Notes: a model not told the origin generated them from the sequence alone. A DNA stretch of 5,284 nucleotides from an uncultured Bacillota bacterium (GCA_900321955.1 ONXX01000114.1:1-5284), one strand, 5' to 3'. Shown: positions 1-5,284, counted from the first letter of the stretch. Program-made: numbers and translations.

Positions 1-941
1 TTGCCCGTGCGGGTCTTACCGTTGTAGTGGGTAAACCCCAGGAAATCAAATGTTTCGTTTGTCCCTTTGTATCTACCGAACGGCAGGATGTGCGTTTTGT
101 CCTGTTCCACCTCAAGGCCGAACTTCTCCAGTCGTTTGACCAGTCTCTCATAGACTTCCTTGGCCTCGTTTTCATACTGAAACAGTAAGATGAAGTCATC
201 GGCGAATCTGACCAGATAGGCCTTTCCTTTCAGTTCTGGCTTCACGTGGTTTTCAAACCAGGAATCAAGCACATAGTGAAGATAGACATTGGCTAAGACC
301 GGCGAGATGAGGCCGCCTTGCGGTGTTCCCTTCTTACTCTCACTTAACTGTCCTTCTTCCATGATGCCTGCTTTCAGAAAACGGACGATGTACCTTAGGA
401 AGTTCTTGTCAGCGATGTCATGTTTCAGAAACTCCATGAGCCACTTGTGATCGACGTTGTCAAAGAAACCTTTGATGTCACAGTCTAAGACATAGCTGAT
501 GGAATCGATCATGATGTGCTGATTGACTTCCCTTAAGGCCTGATGAACGTTTCTGTTTTCCCTGAAGCCATAGGAACAGTTTAGGAATCTTGGTTCGTAT
601 ACTTCATTCAGTATCCTTGCCATGACCCCCTGCACGAGCTTATCTTCATAGGCCGGTATGCCTAAAGGCCGCATCTTGCCGTTTGGTTTGGGGATGTAGG
701 TCCTTCTTACCGGTAATGGCCGATAGGAGAAAGACTTCATCCTTGAAAGAAGACTGTTGAGGTTTTCTTCGATGTTGGCATCATATGCTTCCTTGGTGAC
801 CCTGTCTATGCCGACAGCCTTACCTTTGAGCTGTCTTTTATGTTCCGCCATCAGCGAATCATAATTGACTAAGTGAATGAGCGTTTCCAGTTTCTGATAA
901 TAGACAGACAGCTTTCGTATATCCTGAATCTCACTTGCCAT
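1..941 (-). CDS. ltrA: Group II intron reverse transcriptase/maturase (LtrA-like), C-terminus outside window
   Basis: Intron-encoded protein that helps fold and splice the intron RNA and copies it into DNA at a new site. 313 complete codons are visible; the ATG at 941 is preceded two codons upstream by an in-frame TAA, so the start is firm, and GAGG lies about 11 nt upstream as a weak ribosome binding site. Visible RT landmarks by residue: GIDRVT at 44-49, IPKPNGKMRPLGIP at 83-96, the DIKGFFDNVDH block at 155-165, GTPQGGLISPVLANVYL at 205-221, the catalytic FADD at 246-249 (F in place of the usual Y) and LGFTHY at 301-306. These cover fingers and palm without a frameshift. The thumb/maturase domain, and any DNA-binding or endonuclease domain, lie beyond the window, so a full-length enzyme cannot be confirmed. 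The protein looks like the long, common bacterial group II intron RT type rather than a retron or DGR RT. The symbol is the generic name for this family. Confidence 0.95.
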   Translation of the reverse strand, partial: MASEIQDIRKLSVYYQKLETLIHLVNYDSLMAEHKRQLKGKAVGIDRVTKEAYDANIEENLNSLLSRMKSFSYRPLPVRRTYIPKPNGKMRPLGIPAYEDKLVQGVMARILNEVYEPRFLNCSYGFRENRNVHQALREVNQHIMIDSISYVLDCDIKGFFDNVDHKWLMEFLKHDIADKNFLRYIVRFLKAGIMEEGQLSESKKGTPQGGLISPVLANVYLHYVLDSWFENHVKPELKGKAYLVRFADDFILLFQYENEAKEVYERLVKRLEKFGLEVEQDKTHILPFGRYKGTNETFDFLGFTHYNGKTRTG

Positions 942-1437
942 ACTTTCTTATCCTCGTTGTGATAAATATGTTTCAAGTCAGGAAACGCCTGATACGTTCG
1001 GTCCTTCGCTCCATACGGTTTCCCATACTTCAAAGCTACTACGACCTCATCGGACTTCTCAACAGGTCATTTCGGATGCCTTGACTGTTAGGCCTTGTAC
1101 AACCGATACCTTTTGTACGGAACCTGTGAGATCTCCCGGGTACGAACTATAAACCTTGACCCCTCAGCCAACCTTCAAACCCCGGCAGCGCCTTATCATA
1201 CCAGCTCTTCGTATGACTTGTGTTGGTTGCGACTTATATGAGAGTATCACCCGCTGCTTCCTTATGTCTTACGAGGCTAAAACGGTTTCGCTTGTCGCTT
1301 GGCTTCTGAACCTTTTCTGCCTACGCTTAACCTATTACCTCACGATAATAAGTCCAAGGCTGAATACCGGCTCTGTGCTAGAGATTACCGGATTGGGAGT
1401 TTCACCCAATTATCTATAATTCGCCGAACCGGCGCAC
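942..1437 (-). ncRNA. Group II intron ribozyme, domains I-III (5' portion)
   Basis: This 496-nt stretch has no convincing protein gene on either strand and is best explained as the structured 5' part of the intron RNA. On the minus strand it opens with GTGCG at 1437, then small hairpins at 1422-1434 (CGCCG-GTT-CGGCG) and 1392-1410 (ATTGGG-TGAAACT-CCCAAT). Nearer the ORF it contains GAAGTCCGATGAGGTCGTAG, which resembles a segment often seen shortly upstream of group II intron RT genes. Possible exon-binding sites are CATAT at 1236-1240, which could pair with ATATG at the end of the 5' exon, and ACAT at 1264-1267, which could pair with ATGT in the exon at positions -11 to -8. These two pairings are short and tentative. 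Domain borders were not drawn; a covariance-model search would be needed for that. Confidence 0.8.
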
Positions 1438-1452
1438 CATATGTACATTATA
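1438..1452 (-). promoter_or_regulatory. Possible -10 box and ATG at the intron 5' junction
   Basis: In the 5' exon the minus strand reads TATAAT (1452-1447), six bases, then ATG (1440-1438), immediately followed by the intron's GTGCG. The spacing equals that of the gtrA start in this window, so it may be the promoter and start codon of a leaderless gene now separated from its body by the intron. No convincing -35 element is seen, and the downstream exon is outside the window, so this remains a hypothesis. The reading frame beyond the ATG runs only a few codons into the intron before a stop. Confidence 0.3.
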
Positions 1453-1469
1453 AACCTTTGCAGGACATG

Positions 1470-1493
1470 AAAAGAAGACGGATTTCCGTCTTC
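1470..1493 (-). terminator. Rho-independent terminator of the gtrA-GT2-membrane protein operon
   Basis: Perfect 8-bp inverted repeat GAAGACGG / CCGTCTTC (1474-1481 and 1486-1493) with a four-base loop, followed on the minus strand by TTTT (1473-1470). It begins on the base directly after the TAG stop of the upstream membrane-protein gene, so it clearly closes that transcription unit. Confidence 0.88.
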
Positions 1494-2522
1494 CTATTTT
1501 CCTTTGATCTGCTTGAGCAGTCTTGAATAAGCATCGACCTTTTCTTTATCGTAGCCGATCATCGCCTCCGGATTCTTCTCGCTGATCAGCGTCAGAATCT
1601 GCTGATGCGATTGCGTCGTCGCCTCTCTGTGCTTCTTGCCCAAAGTCCGGCCATTGCCGCAGATCAGCCGCTTGCCGTTATTCTGGCAGATATTGAGGAA
1701 ATCATAATCGGCAATGCCGTTTGTGCTGTGCTTTGTCGTATAAGCCCAACAGATATCTTCATACGGAATGACATCGATCTTGCCGTTGTAGCTGATCAGA
1801 TGTCTGTCCGTCAGCATCAGTTTGAGCTTCTCATCGATCATTGTATCCGGTGACTCGATCTCACTTCCCAGCAGTTCGTTGTCGATCTCCGAGAGATTGA
1901 AGCTCTTGCGATCGGCAAGTCCGACCGCCAGCAGAGTGGTGCCGCCGATCGCCGCAAAGACGGCAAAAAGAAGTTCAACCAGTGACAGTTCCAGGAAAGC
2001 ACCTAAGCCAAGGACACTGTTGTCTCTCTTTACCTCCAGCATGACATCGCCGAAGATATCATCGAACGTACTGTAGCTGACAAAATCCTCCTGTTCAAGT
2101 TCCTCATTCAGAGTATCAATCGCATACGGTTTTGCCTCTTCCGGGATCTTCTTGGTGTACCCATAAACTCTTACAGATTCCTGCGTATCAAACTTCTGGG
2201 CAAAATAATCAAAATCCTTATCCGGGAACCCGATCAGATAGAAGAAATCATCGTCATAGGCGATGTAGTAGCCATGATCATCTCCATAGGTTGCAAACTG
2301 GAAGAAACCGACCATGTCCAGATAAGCGATCTGGTTTTCCTTGTTGTCTGCCTCGGTGACGATCACATCGTTGAGATGGAGCATATTCCTTCTGGCATTG
2401 CTGACCTTCAAAGTTCCCATCAGCAGCAAGAGCAGTGCAGCCGTCAATAAGACGATGCCAAGGACGATCTTTGTTGTCGTCTTCTTATATTCTTTCTTGA
2501 TCAGTTCATTGTTTAAAAACAT
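1494..2522 (-). CDS. Two-pass membrane protein of unknown function (DUF6709-like?)
   Basis: 342 residues. I do not recognise a function. The layout is clear: a short basic N-terminus (1-18), a strong hydrophobic segment at about 19-38, an acidic predicted outside domain at about 41-170 rich in Asp, Tyr and Phe, a second hydrophobic segment at about 179-203, and a predicted cytoplasmic domain from about 204 to the end. The last part, with segments such as LISYNGKIDVIPYEDICWAY, reads like a small beta-rich PH-like fold followed by a C-terminal helix. From memory it resembles proteins filed under DUF6709 in Bacillota; this was not checked. The ATG at 2522 has a strong ribosome binding site (AAAGGGGG, 6 nt spacing), and the gene starts 22 nt after the glycosyltransferase stop, so it is the last gene of the same operon. 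Membrane position and partners suggest an envelope or sensing role, which is inference. Confidence 0.9.
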   Translation of the reverse strand: MFLNNELIKKEYKKTTTKIVLGIVLLTAALLLLLMGTLKVSNARRNMLHLNDVIVTEADNKENQIAYLDMVGFFQFATYGDDHGYYIAYDDDFFYLIGFPDKDFDYFAQKFDTQESVRVYGYTKKIPEEAKPYAIDTLNEELEQEDFVSYSTFDDIFGDVMLEVKRDNSVLGLGAFLELSLVELLFAVFAAIGGTTLLAVGLADRKSFNLSEIDNELLGSEIESPDTMIDEKLKLMLTDRHLISYNGKIDVIPYEDICWAYTTKHSTNGIADYDFLNICQNNGKRLICGNGRTLGKKHREATTQSHQQILTLISEKNPEAMIGYDKEKVDAYSRLLKQIKGK

Positions 2523-2544
2523 ATGTTACCCCCTTTAAACTGAA

Positions 2545-3804
2545 TCAGTTTTCCTCTATTGCCTTTTTCATATTCGCAAAGATCTGTTTTCTGATCCTTG
2601 CATAAGTGGCGATATCATCAATGCTTAAGCCCTCATAGCACAAGGAGCGATAATCCTCTTCCGCCTTGTCAAAGTGTTTATCCAGCTGGTGAGCGTGGTA
2701 CTCGTAGGAGATCTTTCCTTCCTCAAAAAGCTTCACTTCTTTGACCTTCACATAAGACAAAGTCACCAGTTTGGCAATGGCCATCGTCGCTGCGGCCGTC
2801 GAAATACGGCACATTTCGCAGATTTCCTCGATCGTGCACTTCTCCCCCTTTTTATACATGAAGTACAGGATTTTGGTCTCGTTGAGTTCCAGCGACAAGG
2901 AAAGCGCAACGGTATTCAGTATACGCTCAAACACATTTTCCGAAAGCCGGCCGTATTGCAATTCCGAAGCGATTCGTTCGTCCGGTATGAAACGGAAGCC
3001 CTCCTTTTCGCCAAGCTTTTTTGTATCATCGATCACCGGAATCGAGAAAGCATCGGTACTTACCGAAAGCAGATAGCCGTAGATGATCGGCTTTCTTGCC
3101 TCGTACTCGTCTTCATCCAGGATCTTTTTATAGAAATCGTTGTAGTATTTGATGACGGTGGATTTCTGCTTGATAGTGCTTTGCAGATTCAGGTTCTTCA
3201 TGACCAGAGAACCCTCCGTCTTCACATAGTAGTAGACCGGTGATTTTGTGACCGCGATCTTATTGACGTGCGTCAGATACTGCAGATTGAATATGGTATC
3301 TTCACTGTAGGAGATCGTCTCATCCATGCGGATCTGATAAGCATCGATCAGCTGCTTTTTATACAGCTTATTCCACAAAACGCCGTAATAGAAATCCGCC
3401 GGTGTCAGAAGCATCTTGTCGGCATACTCGACCAGACTCATGACGCCGCCTTTTTTGATCGAACCCTTGCGGGAGACCGTTTCATCGACGACCCGGTAGA
3501 AATCGCCGATCGCCATGTCACAGTCATTCTCCTCAAGCGCTCTTACCAGCAACTTGGTGGAATCGAAAGGAAGCCAGTCATCGACGTCGACAAACTGGAT
3601 GTAATCCCCCTTGGCCTTAGAGATCGCCAGATTGCGGGTGGAAGAGACACCGCTGTTCTCCTTGTGTATCGGAACGATTCTTTCGTCCTTTTCGGCATAT
3701 TCGCTTATGATCTCAAATGATGAATCCTTACTGCCATCATCAACTAGAATGATCTCGATATCTTTATGGTCCTGGTTCAGAAGGGACTCGACACATCTCT
3801 TCAA
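2545..3804 (-). CDS. Family 2 glycosyltransferase with C-terminal MarR-like winged helix; N-terminus damaged
   Basis: Transfers a sugar from a nucleotide-sugar donor, probably to an envelope polysaccharide or lipid carrier; donor and acceptor are unknown. Numbering from a TTG at 3804 (419 residues): VDDGSKD at 21-27, metal-binding DVDD at 73-76 within FVDVDDW, WNKLY at 144-148 and a YSEDTIF block at 166-172, all typical of GT2 enzymes of the capsule/exopolysaccharide type. A linker follows, then at about 300-385 a helix, a TIEEI...ISTAAATMAIAKL helix-turn-helix and a wing, like a MarR-family domain, with a helical tail to 419. The usual GT2 start (IIIPVYN then GEKVLKRCVESLL) is incomplete. 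The frame opens after a TGA at 3825 and reads VNGEKVLKRCVESLL, so the first beta strand is missing. TTG with an upstream GGTGA is the only in-frame start candidate. The remaining 419 codons are clean, so the damage is recent, an assembly error, or tolerated. It may be a pseudogene. Confidence 0.8.
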   Translation of the reverse strand: MKRCVESLLNQDHKDIEIILVDDGSKDSSFEIISEYAEKDERIVPIHKENSGVSSTRNLAISKAKGDYIQFVDVDDWLPFDSTKLLVRALEENDCDMAIGDFYRVVDETVSRKGSIKKGGVMSLVEYADKMLLTPADFYYGVLWNKLYKKQLIDAYQIRMDETISYSEDTIFNLQYLTHVNKIAVTKSPVYYYVKTEGSLVMKNLNLQSTIKQKSTVIKYYNDFYKKILDEDEYEARKPIIYGYLLSVSTDAFSIPVIDDTKKLGEKEGFRFIPDERIASELQYGRLSENVFERILNTVALSLSLELNETKILYFMYKKGEKCTIEEICEMCRISTAAATMAIAKLVTLSYVKVKEVKLFEEGKISYEYHAHQLDKHFDKAEEDYRSLCYEGLSIDDIATYARIRKQIFANMKKAIEEN

Positions 3805-3811
3805 TACTTTT

Positions 3812-3839
3812 TCACCATTTACTCATTGGCGTTCTCCTT
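3812..3839 (-). other. Orphaned ribosome binding site and start codon of the glycosyltransferase
   Basis: AAGGAG (3839-3834) lies 7 nt before ATG (3826-3824), an ideal translation start that overlaps the end of gtrA by 8 nt in the ATGAGTAA arrangement typical of coupled genes. This frame, however, reads only Met-Ser-Lys-Trp before a TGA at 3814-3812. The glycosyltransferase body continues in another frame from AATGGTGAAAAAG. Restoring about 26 nt between them (a length of 3n+2) would give Met-Ser-Lys, the missing IIIPVY-like strand, then NGEKVL. This is strong circumstantial evidence that it is the native start of the glycosyltransferase gene and that a small deletion has cut it off. Confidence 0.65.
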
Positions 3840-4358
3840 AAACAGTACATATTTTTCTAAAGGAAAGATGACGGCAACCTGAACAAGTCCGGCAAGTGTC
3901 GCGGAAATGGTCCTGGCCAGGAAAGCCAGATCGGTCTTCATCAGCATGGCAGTGATCCTTCCCTGCAGCCAGGTCGAAAAAAGGATCAGAACAAGAAGGA
4001 CCAGACAATAGATCGCGATTCCCTTCCTGCTTCCCTTTCCTTTGAAGGTCATCTTCATATTCACGAAATAACCGTAAATATTGGCAATGAAATTCGACAG
4101 AAAGAAAGGCAGGACATAACCCCAGGTGACGACACCGTCGACCACATAGGGAGTCTCTCCGCTGAATAAACTTTTCGGATCAAAGATCCCTCTTAAAAAG
4201 ACAGGGAGCTTTGCTTTTAAAGGATCGAAGAAAAACGGCAGAATGTTCGCTAAGAGCAGCTGCAGCAGCGAGACAGAAGAGCTGACCAGATTGAATTTGA
4301 TAAACTGCCAGGTCGAACTGTTTCCGTATCTTTCGTCAAACTTCTTAAAAATATTCAT
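3819..4358 (-). CDS. GtrA-family integral membrane protein
   Basis: 179 residues, the first gene of a three-gene operon. GtrA-like proteins are small four-helix inner-membrane proteins thought to move polyprenyl-phosphate-linked sugars across the membrane for glycan or teichoic-acid decoration. Family features seen: WQFIKFNLVSSSVSLLQLLL at 17-36 (first helix), a second helix at about 79-100 ending in IANIYGYFVNMKMTFK, a third at about 113-131 and a fourth at about 147-168 ending in the typical FPLEKYVLF. The loop between helices 1 and 2 (41-78) is longer than usual, so the protein is longer than most members of the family. The start at 4358 is forced: an in-frame TGA lies two codons upstream and no other Met precedes the conserved first helix. 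No Shine-Dalgarno sequence precedes it, and a -10 box ends 6 nt before the ATG. The gene overlaps the orphaned glycosyltransferase start by 8 nt. The lipid-linked sugar is unknown. Confidence 0.88.
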   Translation of the reverse strand: MNIFKKFDERYGNSSTWQFIKFNLVSSSVSLLQLLLANILPFFFDPLKAKLPVFLRGIFDPKSLFSGETPYVVDGVVTWGYVLPFFLSNFIANIYGYFVNMKMTFKGKGSRKGIAIYCLVLLVLILFSTWLQGRITAMLMKTDLAFLARTISATLAGLVQVAVIFPLEKYVLFKENANE

Positions 4359-4364
4359 ATATCA

Positions 4365-4370
4365 ATTATA
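4365..4370 (-). promoter_or_regulatory. -10 box of the gtrA operon, leaderless arrangement
   Basis: A perfect TATAAT on the minus strand (4370-4365) followed by six bases and the gtrA ATG. The seventh base after the box, a normal position for transcription start, is the A of the ATG, which predicts a leaderless mRNA. The -35 region is weak and falls inside the stem of the preceding terminator (best guess TGTCTT or GTCTTT, poor match to TTGACA). Confidence 0.55.
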
Positions 4371-4378
4371 AAACTCTT

Positions 4379-4411
4379 AAAACAAGGAAAGACAGAATAT
4401 GTCATTTCCTT
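4379..4411 (-). terminator. Hairpin terminator after the HAD hydrolase gene
   Basis: Inverted repeat with AAGGAAA / TTTCCTT (4384-4390 with 4405-4411) and GACA / TGTC (4391-4394 with 4400-4403), one bulged base at 4404 and a five-base loop. It is followed on the minus strand by G then TTTT (4383-4379) and starts two bases after the HAD stop codon. It is AT-rich and less stable than the other two terminators; the opposite strand also has a T-rich run after the stem. Confidence 0.7.
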
Positions 4412-4413
4412 TC

Positions 4414-5043
4414 TTATTTTTCTATGAAGCTTTCATCGATTCTTTCGATATAGGATCTGAGCCTTCCTGCATCGCCGTCAAAAAGATAGACGTCGATGCC
4501 CAGTGACTTTGCCGCTTCGATATTGCTCTTCCGGTCATCGACAAACAGGCATTCTTCCGCCTTTAGATCATATCTGTCCAGAAGACGCTGATAGAACCGC
4601 AGATCCGGCTTGGCCAGTTTTTCAAAAGCCGAAACCATGACTCCGTCAAAACAGATTGAACAGGCCACGTTTGGCCAATAGTCTTTCTGCATCCTGCTGG
4701 CATTGGACAAAAGATATAGACCGTACCCTTTCGCCTTCAGATCAAAGACAAGTTCATTCATGCCCTCGATCATCATCAAAGGATCGCACCACCCTTTGAT
4801 CAGTTTTCCGGCATGAACACTAAGATGGTCGGGCAATTCCTTTTCAACGATCCCGATCATTCCGTCTTCATCAAGCTCGCCCATATCCATCTGTATCCAT
4901 AACGGGGAATGATAGATCTTCTTCAAGATCAGTTCCCTGTCTTCTTCCTTATCGATCCCGGAACGATCCATAAAGATCTCCGGTACAAAGTCGATGATGA
5001 CCCTGCCCATATCAAAAATGATGTTTTTAATGCCTTTTCTCAT
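4414..5043 (-). CDS. HAD-superfamily hydrolase, YihX-like phosphatase
   Basis: 209 residues, the normal length for a subfamily IA HAD phosphatase with a helical cap. Motif I is IIFDMGRVI with nucleophile Asp11; the second acidic residue of the usual DxD is Gly13, as in YihX (FDLGNVI), a known sugar-phosphate phosphatase. Motif II is LLSNAS (Ser113), motif III KLAKPD (Lys145), motif IV FVDDRKSN (Asp169, Asp170). The cap spans about 17-95 and includes the segment LWIQMDMGELDEDG. WP at 123-124 after the motif II region also recalls YihX. It probably removes phosphate from a small metabolite, perhaps a sugar phosphate; the substrate is not known. The ATG at 5043 is directly preceded by an in-frame TAG, so the start is firm. 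No Shine-Dalgarno sequence is visible, but an extended -10 element lies 7 nt upstream. It is a single-gene unit between two terminators, downstream of gap. Confidence 0.93.
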   Translation of the reverse strand: MRKGIKNIIFDMGRVIIDFVPEIFMDRSGIDKEEDRELILKKIYHSPLWIQMDMGELDEDGMIGIVEKELPDHLSVHAGKLIKGWCDPLMMIEGMNELVFDLKAKGYGLYLLSNASRMQKDYWPNVACSICFDGVMVSAFEKLAKPDLRFYQRLLDRYDLKAEECLFVDDRKSNIEAAKSLGIDVYLFDGDAGRLRSYIERIDESFIEK

Positions 5044-5050
5044 CTATGTC

Positions 5051-5059
5051 ATTGTAACA
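5051..5059 (-). promoter_or_regulatory. Extended -10 promoter of the HAD gene
   Basis: The minus strand reads TGT then TACAAT (5059-5051), an extended -10 element (TGn before the hexamer), then seven bases, then the HAD ATG at 5043. Transcription would begin within about a base of the start codon, giving a leaderless or near-leaderless mRNA. No -35 box is recognisable; the expected place is occupied by the gap terminator hairpin, and extended -10 promoters can work without one. Confidence 0.5.
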
Positions 5060-5087
5060 AAAAAAGCAGGAGAACTCTCCTGCTTTT
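5059..5087 (-). terminator. Rho-independent terminator of gap
   Basis: Stem GCAGGAG / CTCCTGC (5066-5072 with 5077-5083), loop AACT, extended by A-T pairs, and followed on the minus strand by seven T (5065-5059). It lies 20 bases after the gap stop codon. The A and T runs on both sides would let it work in the other direction too, but no plus-strand gene is seen. Confidence 0.9.
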
Positions 5088-5107
5088 CACTCGTCTGTAA
5101 TTACTGA

Positions 5108-5284
5108 TTATCCTAATTCAGAGAAGTACTTGATTGTTCTTACCATCTGAGATGTGTAAGAGTTTTCGTTATCGTACCAAGCAACAACCTGTACCAGGTA
5201 GCAGCCATCAGCAACCTTGGAAACCATTGTCTGGTTAGCATCGAACAGAGAACCGAACTTCATACCGATGATGTCGGAAGAAAC
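5108..5284 (-). CDS. gap: Glyceraldehyde-3-phosphate dehydrogenase, C-terminal 58 residues
   Basis: Glycolytic enzyme that oxidises glyceraldehyde 3-phosphate to 1,3-bisphosphoglycerate with NAD and phosphate; cytoplasmic. Only the C-terminal end is inside the window; the N-terminal NAD-binding domain and catalytic cysteine lie to the right. The visible part contains [20 protein letters not shown] (2-21), which matches the SSD-G-FGSLFDA-T block of the catalytic domain, and the hallmark [19 protein letters not shown] (36-54), conserved in nearly all type I GAPDH enzymes. The protein ends in SELG and TAA. Downstream is a strong terminator. Codon choice looks biased, as expected for a highly expressed gene. 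Confidence 0.97.
   Translation of the reverse strand, partial: VSSDIIGMKFGSLFDANQTMVSKVADGCYLVQVVAWYDNENSYTSQMVRTIKYFSELG

Larger units (their letters stand above)
1..1437 (-). mobile_element. Group II intron, 5' part (ribozyme plus RT ORF), cut by window edge
   Basis: A self-splicing retroelement: a catalytic intron RNA that carries its own reverse transcriptase/maturase and moves by reverse splicing into DNA. The 5' end is placed at 1437, where the minus strand reads GTGCGCC, matching the GUGYG start of group II introns. It is followed by a hairpin of the ATTGGG-TGAAACT-CCCAAT type (1392-1410), common near the 5' end of bacterial group II introns. The RT ORF starts about 500 nt downstream, the usual distance when domains I-III precede an ORF in domain IV. 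Domains V and VI, the 3' splice site and the 3' exon lie beyond position 1, so completeness and activity cannot be judged. The element sits between genes, on the same strand as its neighbours, 36 nt after the terminator stem of the upstream operon. The 5' boundary is well supported by motif but was not checked by alignment. Confidence 0.88.

Noticed and set aside
1437..1493. Group IIC-type insertion right behind a terminator
   Set aside because: Class C introns insert within a few bases of the terminator stem; here 36 bases separate the stem from the intron. The RT also looks like the other common bacterial type. The proximity may be coincidence.
1156..1526. Two overlapping plus-strand open frames (87 and 75 codons)
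   Set aside because: They lie opposite the intron ribozyme and its exon junction, show no family resemblance, and one runs through the terminator hairpin. Explained as chance frames in structured RNA sequence.
1605..2538. Several plus-strand open frames opposite the membrane protein gene
   Set aside because: Composition reflects the reverse of the real minus-strand gene, which has a strong ribosome binding site and membrane segments.
2674..3720. Long plus-strand open frames (189 and 150 codons) opposite the glycosyltransferase
   Set aside because: They are antisense shadows of a gene with clear GT2 motifs; they have no recognisable domains.
4909..5100. Plus-strand 63-codon frame across the gap terminator
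   Set aside because: It is antisense to the HAD start and passes through a terminator hairpin; no support as a gene.
1..5284. CRISPR array, tRNA, rRNA, riboswitch or toxin-antitoxin pair
   Set aside because: No regularly spaced repeats, no tRNA- or rRNA-like segments, and no small gene pair were seen; no intergenic gap outside the intron is long enough for a typical riboswitch.

Overview
The window looks like a piece of a Bacillota (Firmicutes) chromosome. The evidence is protein resemblance: a glyceraldehyde-3-phosphate dehydrogenase tail, a GtrA-family membrane protein, a low-GC-Gram-positive style membrane protein of unknown function, and a bacterial group II intron. Base composition is moderate rather than AT-rich. 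An Erysipelotrichia-like gut bacterium would fit, but that is a guess from the look of the proteins and was not checked. Every gene I can support lies on the minus strand, so the natural reading order is from high to low coordinates.

Layout in transcription order. (1) 5284-5108: C-terminal end of gap (GAPDH), closed by a strong hairpin terminator at 5059-5087. (2) 5043-4414: a HAD-superfamily hydrolase of the YihX-like type, with its own terminator at 4379-4411. (3) 4358-1494: a three-gene operon made of a GtrA-family membrane protein, a family-2 glycosyltransferase carrying an unexpected C-terminal MarR-like winged-helix domain, and a two-pass membrane protein of unknown function; a hairpin terminator at 1470-1493 ends it. 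(4) 1437-1: a group II intron on the same strand, with its 5' end (GTGCG) at 1437, about 500 nt of ribozyme domains, and a reverse transcriptase/maturase that runs off the left edge of the window.

The operon suggests a cell-envelope glycan function: a flippase-like GtrA protein, a glycosyltransferase, and a membrane protein with a predicted outside domain. The winged helix on the glycosyltransferase hints at a regulatory or DNA-binding role, but this is inference. The start of the glycosyltransferase gene is damaged. A good ribosome binding site and ATG are present, but they lie out of frame with the body of the gene, and the first beta strand of the GT2 fold is missing. A short deletion of about 26 nt explains this neatly.

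A second pattern runs through the window. Genes inside operons, and the intron ORF, have Shine-Dalgarno-like sequences. The two genes that begin transcription units (HAD and gtrA) have none; instead each has a -10 box 6-7 nt before its ATG, as expected for leaderless mRNAs. A third copy of this arrangement, TATAAT then 6 nt then ATG, sits exactly at the 5' boundary of the group II intron. The intron may therefore have landed at the start codon of a leaderless gene whose body lies outside the window.
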